DNA of 59,141 nt from Nocardia exalbida NBRC 100660 (GTDB taxonomy: Bacteria > Actinomycetota > Actinomycetes > Mycobacteriales > Mycobacteriaceae), in the NCBI RefSeq assembly GCF_000308575.1, contig NZ_BAFZ01000053.1:1-59141 (forward strand), written 5' to 3'. This document shows, piece by piece, positions 1 to 8,708 of this stretch. Every line of letters begins with the position of its first letter. Position 1 is the first letter of the stretch. The notes beneath the pieces were generated by a model that searched no databases, had not been told where the DNA came from, and saw only the letters and a program-made list of their open reading frames with translations. The position numbers and the translations under genes were made by a program.

Positions 1-1303
1 TGGCCAGGACCGAACCGAGCACCGAGACCCCGATGGCGCCACCGAAGGTGCGGAAGAAGGCGACACTGCTCGACGCTGCGCCGATGTTGTGCACGCTCAC
101 CGTGTTCTGCACGGCCAGGACCAGGTTCTGCATCATCATGCCGACGCCGAACCCCACGACGGTGATGTACCCGCCGACCAGCCACAGGCTCGTCGCGTGG
201 TCGATCGTGGACAGCAGGGCGAATCCGACCACCAGCAGTGCGGCGCCCGCGACCACGAAACCCTTCCACTTGCCGCGCCGGGTGATCAACTGGCCGGAGC
301 CGACGGAGGCGATCAGCATGCCCGCGACGAGCGGGATGGTCAGCACGCCCGCCGCGGTGGGGGAGTAGCCGCGCGCGGTCTGGAAGTACTGGCCCAGGAA
401 GGTGGTCGCGCCGAACATGCCGACGCCGACGGCGATGGAGGCGATGATCGCCAGGCCCGTGGTGCGTTCGGTGACGATCGGCAGTGGGATGATCGGCGAC
501 TTGGCGCGGGACTCGACCCACACGGTCGCGAGCAGCAGCAGCACGCCGGAAGCGACATAGATCGCCGATTCCCGCGAGATCCAGTCGTAGTACCCGGCCT
601 TTCCGGCGAACGACACCCAGATGAGCAGCACCGAGACACCGCCGGTCAGCAATGCGGCGCCGAGCCAGTCGATCGACACTCCCTCTTTGCGGTCGGTGGG
701 CAGTCGCAGGGTCCGCTGCAAGAGCGCCAGCGCGATCACGGCCAGCGGCACGCACACGAAGAAGCACCAGCGCCAGCCCAGCGGGCTGTCGACGATGACA
801 CCGCCGAGGACGGGGCCGCCGGACATCGAGACCGCCATCACGGCGCCCATGTACCCGGAGTAACGCCCGCGTTCGCGCGGCGCGACGATGGAGCCGATGA
901 TCGCGACGACGAGCGCGGTCAGACCGCCCATGCCGATGCCCTGGACGACGCGCGCGACCAGCAGCACGGGGACGTTGCCGGCGAATCCGGCGATCACGGA
1001 GCCGACGACGAAGATGACGATGGCCGATTGGACCAGCGCCTTCTTGTTGAACAGGTCGGCGAACTTACCCCAGATCGGCGTGGAGGCCGCGTTCGCCAGC
1101 AGCGCCGAGGTGATGACCCAGGCGTAGGCGGTCTGCGATCCCTGTAGGTCGCCGATGATGGTGGGCAGCGCGGTGGCGACGATCGTGGTGCTGAGCAGGG
1201 CGGTGAACAGCGCCGCGAGCAGCCCGGTCATCGCTTCCAGCACCTCGCGGTGGGTCATCGCGTACGGGTCGCGTCGCGTCACCGACTCGACTGAACTAGA
1301 CAT
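1..1303 (-). CDS. MFS exporter, EmrB/QacA (DHA2) type, C-terminus outside window
   Basis: An inner-membrane proton-driven drug/metabolite exporter, read leftwards; about 434 residues are visible and the 3' end runs off the window. The N-terminus (MSSSVESVTRRDPYAMTHRE) is cytosolic and is followed by a first helix with the LSTTIVATALPTI motif typical of DHA2 proteins, a loop with WGKFADLFNKK (motif A), and VARVVQGIGMGGL (the region of motif B). The ATG at 1303 lies inside the end of the upstream marR gene (8-base overlap), so the two genes are translationally coupled. The family and the MarR partner point to efflux of a toxic compound that is also the MarR ligand; the ligand is unknown. Being divergent from the lipid/polyketide genes, it could export their product, but that is only inference. 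Confidence 0.9.
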   Translation of the reverse strand, partial: MSSSVESVTRRDPYAMTHREVLEAMTGLLAALFTALLSTTIVATALPTIIGDLQGSQTAYAWVITSALLANAASTPIWGKFADLFNKKALVQSAIVIFVVGSVIAGFAGNVPVLLVARVVQGIGMGGLTALVVAIIGSIVAPRERGRYSGYMGAVMAVSMSGGPVLGGVIVDSPLGWRWCFFVCVPLAVIALALLQRTLRLPTDRKEGVSIDWLGAALLTGGVSVLLIWVSFAGKAGYYDWISRESAIYVASGVLLLLATVWVESRAKSPIIPLPIVTERTTGLAIIASIAVGVGMFGATTFLGQYFQTARGYSPTAAGVLTIPLVAGMLIASVGSGQLITRRGKWKGFVVAGAALLVVGFALLSTIDHATSLWLVGGYITVVGFGVGMMMQNLVLAVQNTVSVHNIGAASSSVAFFRTFGGAIGVSVLGSVLA

Positions 1304-1793
1304 CTACTTCCTGACTCTCTTTCGAAACCGGCTGATGCGCGTGCACCGCACTGCCCTGTGCGTGCGCGGTCAGGGCGTTGCGGAGCTTTTGCACGGCGAC
1401 GCACGCGCCCTCGGCGTCGTCTTCGCTCCAGTCCGCGAGGACGTTCTGCAAGCCCCGCGCCCGCGAAGCGCGGACGCGGTACAACAGATCCCGGCCCTCG
1501 TCCGTCACCCGGATGAGGGTGGCCCGCCCATCGGTGGGATCGGCGTGCCTGCTGATGTAGCCCGTGCCGACGAGTTCGGTGACGTGCCTGCTCAGTGCGC
1601 TCGGACTGATGCACAAGTCCACGGCGAGGTCCACCTGCCTGCACGGGCCCTTGGACTCGAGGGTGCCGAGCACCCCGATGCCGCCCGGAAGCAAGTGCCC
1701 CTCCTCCGGATGCGCGAGCACCGTACGGATCGCCCGGCCCATCAGATAGAGCTCTTTGATCAGGCTCTGAGCCGTATCGGGTGAGACTGCCAT
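1296..1793 (-). CDS. MarR-family transcriptional regulator
   Basis: A 165-residue winged-helix repressor, normal length for MarR. The recognition helix region VDLCISPSALSRHVTELVGT sits at about residues 57-76 and the wing DPTDGRATLIRVTDEG follows. It is the first gene of a two-gene operon with the exporter (8-base overlap). Its promoter carries two near-identical pseudopalindromes (1813-1833 and 1841-1861), one over the -35 and one just downstream of the -10, so negative autoregulation released by an effector is the expected mode. A possible second target is the divergent acyl-AMP ligase gene at 2085. The family assignment is secure; the ligand is unknown. Confidence 0.92.
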   Translation of the reverse strand: MAVSPDTAQSLIKELYLMGRAIRTVLAHPEEGHLLPGGIGVLGTLESKGPCRQVDLAVDLCISPSALSRHVTELVGTGYISRHADPTDGRATLIRVTDEGRDLLYRVRASRARGLQNVLADWSEDDAEGACVAVQKLRNALTAHAQGSAVHAHQPVSKESQEVDV

Positions 1794-1812
1794 GTCCGCT
1801 CCAGACGAGATA

Positions 1813-1833
1813 AGTTGCTTGCGCTATGCAACT
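1813..1833. promoter_or_regulatory. MarR operator 1 (21-bp pseudopalindrome)
   Basis: The core GTTGCTT...GCAAC is an inverted repeat. It shares the pattern TTGCTTGnGCTAnGCAA with the second copy 28 bp away (centre to centre). It lies just downstream of the marR -10 hexamer, at the probable transcription start. Confidence 0.8.
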
Positions 1834-1859
1834 ATATAGTAATTGCTTGAGCTAAGCAA
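1831..1859 (-). promoter_or_regulatory. marR-exporter promoter
   Basis: On the minus strand there is a -35 TTGCTT (plus positions 1854-1859) and a -10 TATAGT (1831-1836) separated by 17 bases, a near-ideal sigma-70-type promoter. The -35 lies inside operator 2 and the -10 lies between the two operators, so bound MarR would block polymerase. Confidence 0.7.
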
Positions 1860-1861
1860 TT
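1841..1861. promoter_or_regulatory. MarR operator 2 (21-bp pseudopalindrome)
   Basis: A nearly perfect dyad, ATTGCTT-n5-AAGCAAT, identical in pattern to operator 1. It covers the -35 of the marR promoter and faces the divergent gene at 2085, which it could also control. Confidence 0.8.
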
Positions 1862-2084
1862 AGTGTCCACGGACTCCTCCTCTGTGCCGGGTCGGTGACC
1901 CGCAGAGGGTGTAGCAGCTTCACAGCTATCGGATTGCGGAACGGCGGTCGACCACCGACCCCAGGGTGGGTACTGGCCACCCCCGGGGTTTGCTGGACGG
2001 TCCCTAAGGTCTCTGTTCCTGCGGTTACCGACGCCGGAGAGTAGTAGCCGACGCCGAAACCGATCCCTATCGAGGAACTACGAG

Positions 2085-3752
2085 ATGCAGCCGACTTTCG
2101 TTCACCACGTAAGGCAGCAAATTTTCGAATACGGGGAGACCCGGTCCTATACCTACCTGCGTGAGGCCGGACGAGGGCTCAGCGAGGAAGTCGTCACCTA
2201 CCGCGAACTAGACCGCGACGCCAGGGCTGTCGCCGCCTGGCTGGCGGCGCGTCCGGAATCGACCGAGCCGGTCGTGCTGCTCTATCAGGACGGGCTGGCG
2301 TTCCTGCGGGTGTTCCTCGGTTGCCTGTACGCCGGGGTCGTGGCCGTTCCGGCGCCTGTGCCGCACGATGCGGGCAGCGCCCGGCGTGTGGCGAATGTGA
2401 TTGCGGATTCCGGCGCCCGACTGGTCCTCACCACAGCGCATTTCCAGCCGCTGGTCGCGGCGGCCACGCGCGCGGCCGTGGTTACCACCGACGGTCAACT
2501 CGGTGACCCCGACGCGTGGCAGATGCCCGACATCGACTCGGGGACGATCGCGTTCCTGCAGTACACGTCGGGATCGACCGGCACCCCGAAAGGGGTCGTC
2601 GTGACGCACGGCAATCTCCTGCACAACGAGGCCGCCATCGCCGAGGGCGGGATGAAAGGTGCCGGTACCGGCGTCAGTTGGATTCCGCACTTCCACGACA
2701 TGGGCCTGATCGGAATGCTGCTCGGGGCGGTATACGCCGGTGCGAACCTGGTGCTCATGGCACCGACGACGTTTCTCAAGCGTCCGGTGCGCTGGCTGCA
2801 GGCCATCGAGAAGTACCGCGCGACATTCACCGGCGCACCGAATTTCGCCTACGATCTCATCGCGCGCCGGGTGACCGACGAGCAGTTGGCCGATCTCGAT
2901 CTCAGCACTCTCGAGATCGCGCTGAGCGGCGCGGAGCCGGTCCGCGAGCAGACCATGACGGCGGTGCTGGAACGTTTCGCACTCGCGGGTTGGCGGCCGA
3001 CGACGTTTCGGCCCGCCTACGGCCTGGCCGAGGTGACACTGCTCGCCAGTGCGGCATCGACGCCCTCGGTACCCGTCTATCTCGACGTGGGACGCGATGC
3101 TCGGCTCGTCGGCTGCGGACCCGCGGCCGGTGGTCTCGACATTCGTATCGTCGACCCGCGCACGCTGCAACAACTGGCGGACAACACCGTCGGCGAGATC
3201 TGGATTCGCGGCGAAAGCGTCGCCGCCGGCTATTGGAATCGTCCCGACGAGACCCGCGAAACCTTCGGCGCACACCTCGGCACCGTGGGTCCGTTCCTGC
3301 GTACCGGTGATCTCGGCCTGCTTCGGGACAACGAGCTGTTCGTCGCGGGTCGCCTCAAGGATCTGTTGATCATCAACGGCCGCAACGTCTATCCCCAGGA
3401 CGTCGAGGAGCTGGTGCGCGAGCTGCATCCGGCGTTCGCCGACAGTGCCGGTGTAGCCGTATCCGTCGACGCGGGCGGCCGGGAACGACTTGTGGTGCTG
3501 CAAGGTGTCAAGACGGCGCTGCAGGGCGACGCCACGCTCGCCGAACTCACCTCGGCGATCAAGGTCGCGGTGTCCCGCGGGTTCGACGTGCCCGCGCCGA
3601 ACGTCGTTCTCATTCCACCCAGGTCGGTGCACCGCACCACCAGCGGCAAGGTCCAACGCAGCTCGATGCGGGAGGCGTTTGTCCAGGATCGCGTCGTGGG
3701 TGTGCTGCACGAGGATCTCGAACCGGCGCTGCGCCGGTCCGTGTCCGCCTGA
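2085..3752 (+). CDS. Fatty acyl-AMP ligase (FAAL/FadD32-like)
   Basis: A 555-residue ANL-superfamily enzyme that adenylates a fatty acid and hands it to an acyl carrier protein. The P-loop motif YTSGSTGTPKGVVVTHGNL lies near residue 162. The segment GRNVYPQDVEE (about residue 432) is the signature that distinguishes FAALs from CoA ligases. RTGDLG precedes it, and the C-terminal hinge/lysine region TTSGKVQRSSM is intact. The start ATG follows GAGGA. A free ACP gene begins 30 bases downstream and a PKS after that, so it is the loading enzyme of this locus: it should supply an acyl starter to the ACP at 3783. Chain length cannot be told from sequence by eye. Confidence 0.92.
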   Translation: MQPTFVHHVRQQIFEYGETRSYTYLREAGRGLSEEVVTYRELDRDARAVAAWLAARPESTEPVVLLYQDGLAFLRVFLGCLYAGVVAVPAPVPHDAGSARRVANVIADSGARLVLTTAHFQPLVAAATRAAVVTTDGQLGDPDAWQMPDIDSGTIAFLQYTSGSTGTPKGVVVTHGNLLHNEAAIAEGGMKGAGTGVSWIPHFHDMGLIGMLLGAVYAGANLVLMAPTTFLKRPVRWLQAIEKYRATFTGAPNFAYDLIARRVTDEQLADLDLSTLEIALSGAEPVREQTMTAVLERFALAGWRPTTFRPAYGLAEVTLLASAASTPSVPVYLDVGRDARLVGCGPAAGGLDIRIVDPRTLQQLADNTVGEIWIRGESVAAGYWNRPDETRETFGAHLGTVGPFLRTGDLGLLRDNELFVAGRLKDLLIINGRNVYPQDVEELVRELHPAFADSAGVAVSVDAGGRERLVVLQGVKTALQGDATLAELTSAIKVAVSRGFDVPAPNVVLIPPRSVHRTTSGKVQRSSMREAFVQDRVVGVLHEDLEPALRRSVSA

Positions 3753-3782
3753 TCGATCGAAAACCCGCCGAGGAGCCGAAAC

Positions 3783-4049
3783 ATGTTCAGCAGCACGATC
3801 ACTCGTCCGACCACCATCCGGGATTGGCTCGTGGAGCGCGTGGCGGACTACACCGAACGCGCGCCCCACGAGGTGGATCCCGTCGTCCCGCTCGCCGAGC
3901 TGGGCATGGACTCCGTCTCGGCGGTGAGCCTGTGCGGTGAGATCGAGGACCGCTGGTCACTCGAGCTGGACCCGGTGCTGGTCTTCGAGTACCCCACCAT
4001 CGCCGACATCGCCGCCTACCTGGCCGCCGAATTCACCCTCGCCGCATGA
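3783..4049 (+). CDS. Stand-alone acyl carrier protein
   Basis: An 88-residue ACP. The phosphopantetheine attachment motif is LAELGMDSVSAV with Ser44, followed by the helix-II and helix-III regions of the fold (VFEYPTIADIAAYL). GAGGAG precedes the ATG. Its stop overlaps the PKS start in an ATGA, so it is coupled to the PKS. It probably carries the acyl chain from the FAAL to the ketosynthase. No phosphopantetheinyl transferase lies in the window, so a housekeeping one must serve. Confidence 0.92.
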   Translation: MFSSTITRPTTIRDWLVERVADYTERAPHEVDPVVPLAELGMDSVSAVSLCGEIEDRWSLELDPVLVFEYPTIADIAAYLAAEFTLAA

Positions 4050-7000
4050 CCGATATCGCCATCGTCGGCCTCGACTGCCGATTTCCCCAAGCACCCGATC
4101 CGGCGGCGCTGTGGCGGCTGCTGATCGAGGGACGTGACGCGATCTCCGAGGTTCCGTCGAGCCGCTGGAACGCCGCCGACTTCCACGACCCGGCCGGTGC
4201 GCCCGGCACGATCAACACCCGCAGCGGCGGCTTCCTGGACGACGCGGATGCGTTCGACGCCGACTTCTTCGGCATCGCCCCGCGCGAAGCCGAGGCGATG
4301 GATCCGCAACAGCGGTTGCTGCTGCAAGCCACCTGGCGGGCCTTCGAAGACGCCACGCTCGACCCGCGCGGCGAGGCCGGTTCGCGGACCGGCGTCTTCG
4401 TCGGGGTGATGGCCAACGAATGGGCCAACTTGCAGATGAGCGACTACGCCGCGATCACGCCGCAGCACGGCTCAGGCAACGGGTACTTCATGACCGCGAA
4501 CCGGCTGTCCTACCAGTTCGACCTGAAAGGACCGAGTGTCGCGGTCGACACGGCATGCTCGTCGTCGCTGGTCGCGGTGCACCTCGCCTGCGGCGCACTG
4601 GCTTCCGGCGAATGCGATCAGGCGGTCGCCGGTGGCGTCAACCTGGTACTCACGCCCGCGGTCGGGGTGTTCTACACCCAGGCCGGTCTCTCCGCCCCGG
4701 ATGCTCGGTGCAAGCCGTTCAGCGCCGACGCCGACGGAATCGTGCGCGGCGAGGGCGTCGCGGTACTCGTGCTGCGCCGCCTCGCCGACGCCCAGGCGGC
4801 GGGCCTGCCGATCTACGCGGTGATCAAGGGCAGCGCCGTCAATTCCGACGGGCGCAGCAACGGCATCACGGCGCCGAACCGGTGGGCGCAGCAGCAGGTG
4901 ATCGGCGCGGCGTGCGAGCGCGCGGGCGTACGGCCCGAGCAGGTGGATTTTCTCGAGGCGCACGGCACCGGAACGGTGCTCGGCGATATGATCGAGGTCA
5001 AAGCGCTGGGCCAGCTGCACGGGCGAAACAGGCTTCGCCCCTGCGGGATCGGGTCGATCAAGGGCAATCTCGGCCACACCGAGGGCGCCGCGGGCGTCGC
5101 GGGCCTGATCAAGGTCGCCCTCAGTTTGCGGCACGGCGTGGTTCCGCCGTCACGGTTCGCCGACCAGGAGAACCCGCGGCTGCGGATGACACAGCAGGGT
5201 CTGCGTCTGCTCACCGACCCGATGCCGCTGGAAGGCCCCGGCTACGGCGGAGTCAGCAGTTTCGGCATCGGCGGCACGAACGCCCATGTCGTGCTGGGCA
5301 GCGCACCTGCGGCCGACACGTCGACGGCGTCCGGCGGGGGAGTGCTCACCGTGTCGGCGAACGACGCGGAAGGGTTGCGGCGCAACGCCCGTCGGCTCGC
5401 CGAGGCATTGACTTCCAGCCCGCCGGATCAATTCGCGCAAATGTGCTGGACGAGCAACCAGGTCAAATCGTCCGGCCGTGCCCGGCTCGCGATCGTCGCG
5501 GCGGATCGCGACACCGCGATCGCGCGGCTGCGCGAGGGCGCGGAGACCGGAGTGGTGCGACCGCTGAGCGTCGGCTGGATGTTCACCGGGCAGGGTTCGC
5601 AATTCGCGGGAATGGCTCGCAGGCTGGACGCGGCCAGTCCGCTGTTCCGGCGCGCCTTGGCGGCGGTCGACCAGGTCATGGCCGCCCATCTCGGTCGCTC
5701 GGTGCGGGAGCTGATGCTCGACGAGAACACCGGGATCGACCGCACCGATCTGGCGCAACCGGCGATCTTCGCGATGGAGTACGCCTTGGCGAAGTCGCTC
5801 GCCGACCTGGGCGTCCGTCCGGCCTGGGTGATCGGGCACAGCATCGGCGAGTTCGCGGCCGCCGCGGTGGCCGGAGTGTTCGATCTGGAGGACGCGTGCC
5901 GTCTCGTCGTCGCACGCGGCGAGCTGATGCAGCGGTTGCCCCCGGGCGGAGCGATGCTCGCCGTGCGGGCGGACGCGGCCGACGTCGCAGGACTGCTCGC
6001 CGACCGGACGGAGATCGCGATCGCCGCCGTCAACGGACCGAAGGAGATCGTGCTGTCCGGCGCCGCCGCGGCGATCACCCGGATACACGAGGCGCTCGCG
6101 GCGCGCGGGGTGGGCGCCAAGGCGCTCACCGTGTCCCACGCCTTCCACAGTCCGCTGATGGAACCGATGCTGGAGAAGTTCGCGTCCGTCGCCCGCGAAT
6201 GCACCTACCGGACACCGGCTCTGCCGCTGTACTCGACCGTGCGCGGTCGCCTGCTCGACGCGACCGAGACGATGGACGCCGCGTACTGGACCGAGCACGT
6301 CCGCGCCACCGTCCGTTTCGGCGAGGCCGTCGAGGCCGCACTCGGCACCGAGCCGAGTCATGTCGTCGAGCTCGGGCCGCGCCGCGTCCTCGCCGCGCAG
6401 GTCGGCCGGATCCGCCCGGACCTGGCGTCGCGCTGCCTGACGCCCAGCCCGGGGCCCGGCGCGACCGGGGGCGAACTGGCCGGCACCGTCGCCGCGCTGT
6501 ATCGCGACGGATTCGATCCCGACTGGGACCGGCTCTACGAACCCGCGCAGTGCGTCCGCCGTCGGCTGCCCGGTTATGAGTTCTGCACCGACCAGCGGTT
6601 CTGGCTCGAACCGTGCGCCACCCCCACGCCTTCCGCACCAGCCGAGGAAACCCCCATGGACCAGTTGATCGCCCTCTTCCGTGAACAGAACGCCGTGCTG
6701 GCGAGTCTCGCGGGCGTTCCGTCCGCCGGGCGAGTTCCGCAACGGGCGGGGGCCACACCGGCGGTCACGCAGACGGTCACGCCGCAACCGATCGCGACGC
6801 AGACGACCACGGACCTGCCGATCGCCCCGGAAGCCGCCGCCGGTGTCGTGCGCGCGGAGTTCGCCAGGGTGAGCGGTTTCCCGGCCGATCGGCTCCGCGA
6901 TACCCAAACTATCGGCGACGACTTGGGATTCGACTCGCTCATGCTCACCGACCTGATCGCCGCGCTCGTGCGCAAGCTGCCCGGAGCGGCCATCGACCCG

Positions 7001-8344
7001 AGCCGGTTCACCCCCGCCACGACGATCGGTGATGTGATCGCCCAGGTCTCGAATCAGGGGGGCGCGCCCGTCTCGCGGCAAGCCGCCGCGCCCATGATGG
7101 CCGAGGCGCCCGAACCCCGGCGTACGGTCGTCGAGCCGGAGTACCGGATCTCGGATTTCCCTGAGGTGAAAGCGATTTCCGACCGGGTCTCCGCTCTCGA
7201 AGCGCTCGGGTTGTCCAATCCCTATTTCTTGATCAACGACGGTGTCACGCGGGACACCTCCGTCATCGACGGTGCGCCGGTGATCAACTTCTCCAGCTAC
7301 AACTATCTGGGGTTGTCCGGTCATCCGGCGGTCGTCGCCGCCGTGCAGGACGCGGTGGCCCGCTACGGCAGCTCCTGCTCGGCCAGCCGGATCCTGTCCG
7401 GTGAGAAGCCGGTGCACCGCGAACTCGAGGCCGAACTCGCCGCCCTGCTCGGCACCGAGGACGCCATCGCGCTGGTCGGCGGCCACTCCACGAACGTCAC
7501 GATCATCGGGCACCTGGTCGGACCGGAGGACCTGGTGATCCACGACAGTCTCGCCCACGACAGCATCATGCAGGGCTGCAAGCTGTCGGGCGCGACCCGC
7601 CGTCCGTTCCCGCACAACGACCACGCCGCACTCGACGCGCTGCTCACCGAGATCCGCCACCAGTACCGGCGGGTGCTGATCCTGATCGAGGGCGTCTACA
7701 GCCAGGACGGCGACATCCCGGACCTGCCCGCGATCATCGCGGTGAAGAAGAAGCACAAGGCGCTGTTGATGATCGACGAGGCGCACAGCGTCGGGGTGCT
7801 GGGCGCGGGCGGCGGCGGGATCGGCGAATACTTCGGCGTGGATCGCGCCGATGTCGAACTGTGGTCCGGGACGACATCGAAAGCGCTCGCCGGATGCGGC
7901 GGGTACGTCGCGGGCAGCGCGGAGCTGATCCGCTTCCTGAAGTACACGACGCCCGGTTTCGTCTACAGCGTCGGCATGACGCCGATGAACGCGGCCGCCT
8001 CGGCCGCGGCGATCCGGCAGTTGCGGTCCGAGACCGAACCGCTGGAACGGCTACGCCGCAACTCCCGGCTGTTCCTGCGACTGGCCCGGGAAGCGGGGAT
8101 CGACACCGGCGACAGCCACGACACTCCGATCGTCCCGTGCATCGTCGGCGACTCGCCGAAGACGCTGCGACTGTCGAACGCACTGCTGCGCCGCGGCATC
8201 AATGTCAACCCGATCCTGTACCCGGCGGTGCCGGAGAATCTGGCGCGCCTGCGGTTCTTCATCACCGCCTGCCATACCGAAGATCAGATCCGCGAGACGA
8301 TCAAGATCCTCGCCGAGGAGATGGCCTTGCTCGCCGAGAGCTGA
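4046..8344 (+). CDS. Polyketide synthase KS-AT-ACP fused to an alpha-oxoamine synthase
   Basis: A 1432-residue protein. The KS (about residues 1-420) has DTACSSSL with the active Cys near 170, EAHGTGT and GNLGHTEGAAG. The AT (about 510-800) has GHSIGEF near 597 and HAFHSP near 698, which predicts malonyl-CoA. The ACP has LGFDSLML with Ser near 962. From about 1030 to the end lies a fold-type I PLP domain of the KAPA synthase/serine palmitoyltransferase family, with MIDEAHSVGVLG and GTTSKALAGCGG holding the PLP Lys near 1278. There is no ketoreductase. The expected sequence is one malonyl extension of an acyl-ACP, then decarboxylative condensation of the beta-ketoacyl-ACP with an amino acid, releasing a 2-amino-3,5-diketone. 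PigH of prodigiosin synthesis uses related off-loading chemistry. The amino acid used (Ala, Ser or Gly) cannot be read by eye. Confidence 0.92.
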   Translation: MTDIAIVGLDCRFPQAPDPAALWRLLIEGRDAISEVPSSRWNAADFHDPAGAPGTINTRSGGFLDDADAFDADFFGIAPREAEAMDPQQRLLLQATWRAFEDATLDPRGEAGSRTGVFVGVMANEWANLQMSDYAAITPQHGSGNGYFMTANRLSYQFDLKGPSVAVDTACSSSLVAVHLACGALASGECDQAVAGGVNLVLTPAVGVFYTQAGLSAPDARCKPFSADADGIVRGEGVAVLVLRRLADAQAAGLPIYAVIKGSAVNSDGRSNGITAPNRWAQQQVIGAACERAGVRPEQVDFLEAHGTGTVLGDMIEVKALGQLHGRNRLRPCGIGSIKGNLGHTEGAAGVAGLIKVALSLRHGVVPPSRFADQENPRLRMTQQGLRLLTDPMPLEGPGYGGVSSFGIGGTNAHVVLGSAPAADTSTASGGGVLTVSANDAEGLRRNARRLAEALTSSPPDQFAQMCWTSNQVKSSGRARLAIVAADRDTAIARLREGAETGVVRPLSVGWMFTGQGSQFAGMARRLDAASPLFRRALAAVDQVMAAHLGRSVRELMLDENTGIDRTDLAQPAIFAMEYALAKSLADLGVRPAWVIGHSIGEFAAAAVAGVFDLEDACRLVVARGELMQRLPPGGAMLAVRADAADVAGLLADRTEIAIAAVNGPKEIVLSGAAAAITRIHEALAARGVGAKALTVSHAFHSPLMEPMLEKFASVARECTYRTPALPLYSTVRGRLLDATETMDAAYWTEHVRATVRFGEAVEAALGTEPSHVVELGPRRVLAAQVGRIRPDLASRCLTPSPGPGATGGELAGTVAALYRDGFDPDWDRLYEPAQCVRRRLPGYEFCTDQRFWLEPCATPTPSAPAEETPMDQLIALFREQNAVLASLAGVPSAGRVPQRAGATPAVTQTVTPQPIATQTTTDLPIAPEAAAGVVRAEFARVSGFPADRLRDTQTIGDDLGFDSLMLTDLIAALVRKLPGAAIDPSRFTPATTIGDVIAQVSNQGGAPVSRQAAAPMMAEAPEPRRTVVEPEYRISDFPEVKAISDRVSALEALGLSNPYFLINDGVTRDTSVIDGAPVINFSSYNYLGLSGHPAVVAAVQDAVARYGSSCSASRILSGEKPVHRELEAELAALLGTEDAIALVGGHSTNVTIIGHLVGPEDLVIHDSLAHDSIMQGCKLSGATRRPFPHNDHAALDALLTEIRHQYRRVLILIEGVYSQDGDIPDLPAIIAVKKKHKALLMIDEAHSVGVLGAGGGGIGEYFGVDRADVELWSGTTSKALAGCGGYVAGSAELIRFLKYTTPGFVYSVGMTPMNAAASAAAIRQLRSETEPLERLRRNSRLFLRLAREAGIDTGDSHDTPIVPCIVGDSPKTLRLSNALLRRGINVNPILYPAVPENLARLRFFITACHTEDQIRETIKILAEEMALLAES

Positions 8345-8708
8345 CGCGCGGGGCCTACGCAGCGGCTGCGTCGTGTACCGCCACGCGCACCGGACCGCTG
8401 TAGCATCAGCCCGAGGTGGCATCGCCGCGGGTCGCAGCGGCGACTCGGCGGGCCGCGCGGACGATGAGGGCCGAGCGCGGTGTCCGCTGTCGCGGGCAGG
8501 GGTTCGAACGCCGTCGACGGGTGCCGCGGGCGTGTGATCTGCCGGATGAAGGTTCCAGCGGCGTTTCGGCTCCAGCCGCGTGCGGCCGGTCGGCTCCCGA
8601 TCCGATCGCGCACCGCGCCACCGAGCCGATCGATGCCGGCTACCGCGGTGGACGAGGTCGCCTGCCTCGCCGCCGACCGTAGCGACGCATCGGAGGTAGT
8701 GGACAGCC
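8345..8708. other. Gap after the PKS; no gene seen
   Basis: 364 bases without a convincing coding frame. A short hairpin, ACGCAG-CGG-CTGCGT (8357-8371), 13 bases after the PKS stop, is the only candidate terminator and has no U-tract. The right end must hold the promoter of the esterase gene; no clear -10/-35 pair was recognised. Confidence 0.5.

Noticed and set aside
89..1147. A 352-codon plus-strand frame in the first kilobase
   Set aside because: It is antisense to a clear MFS exporter, and its Asp/His/Arg-rich sequence is not protein-like.
4420..7786. Very long open frames on both strands across the PKS gene
   Set aside because: They are other-frame shadows of a GC-rich gene: Arg/Gly-rich, no motifs, while the KS-AT-ACP-AOS frame is continuous and fully motif-bearing.
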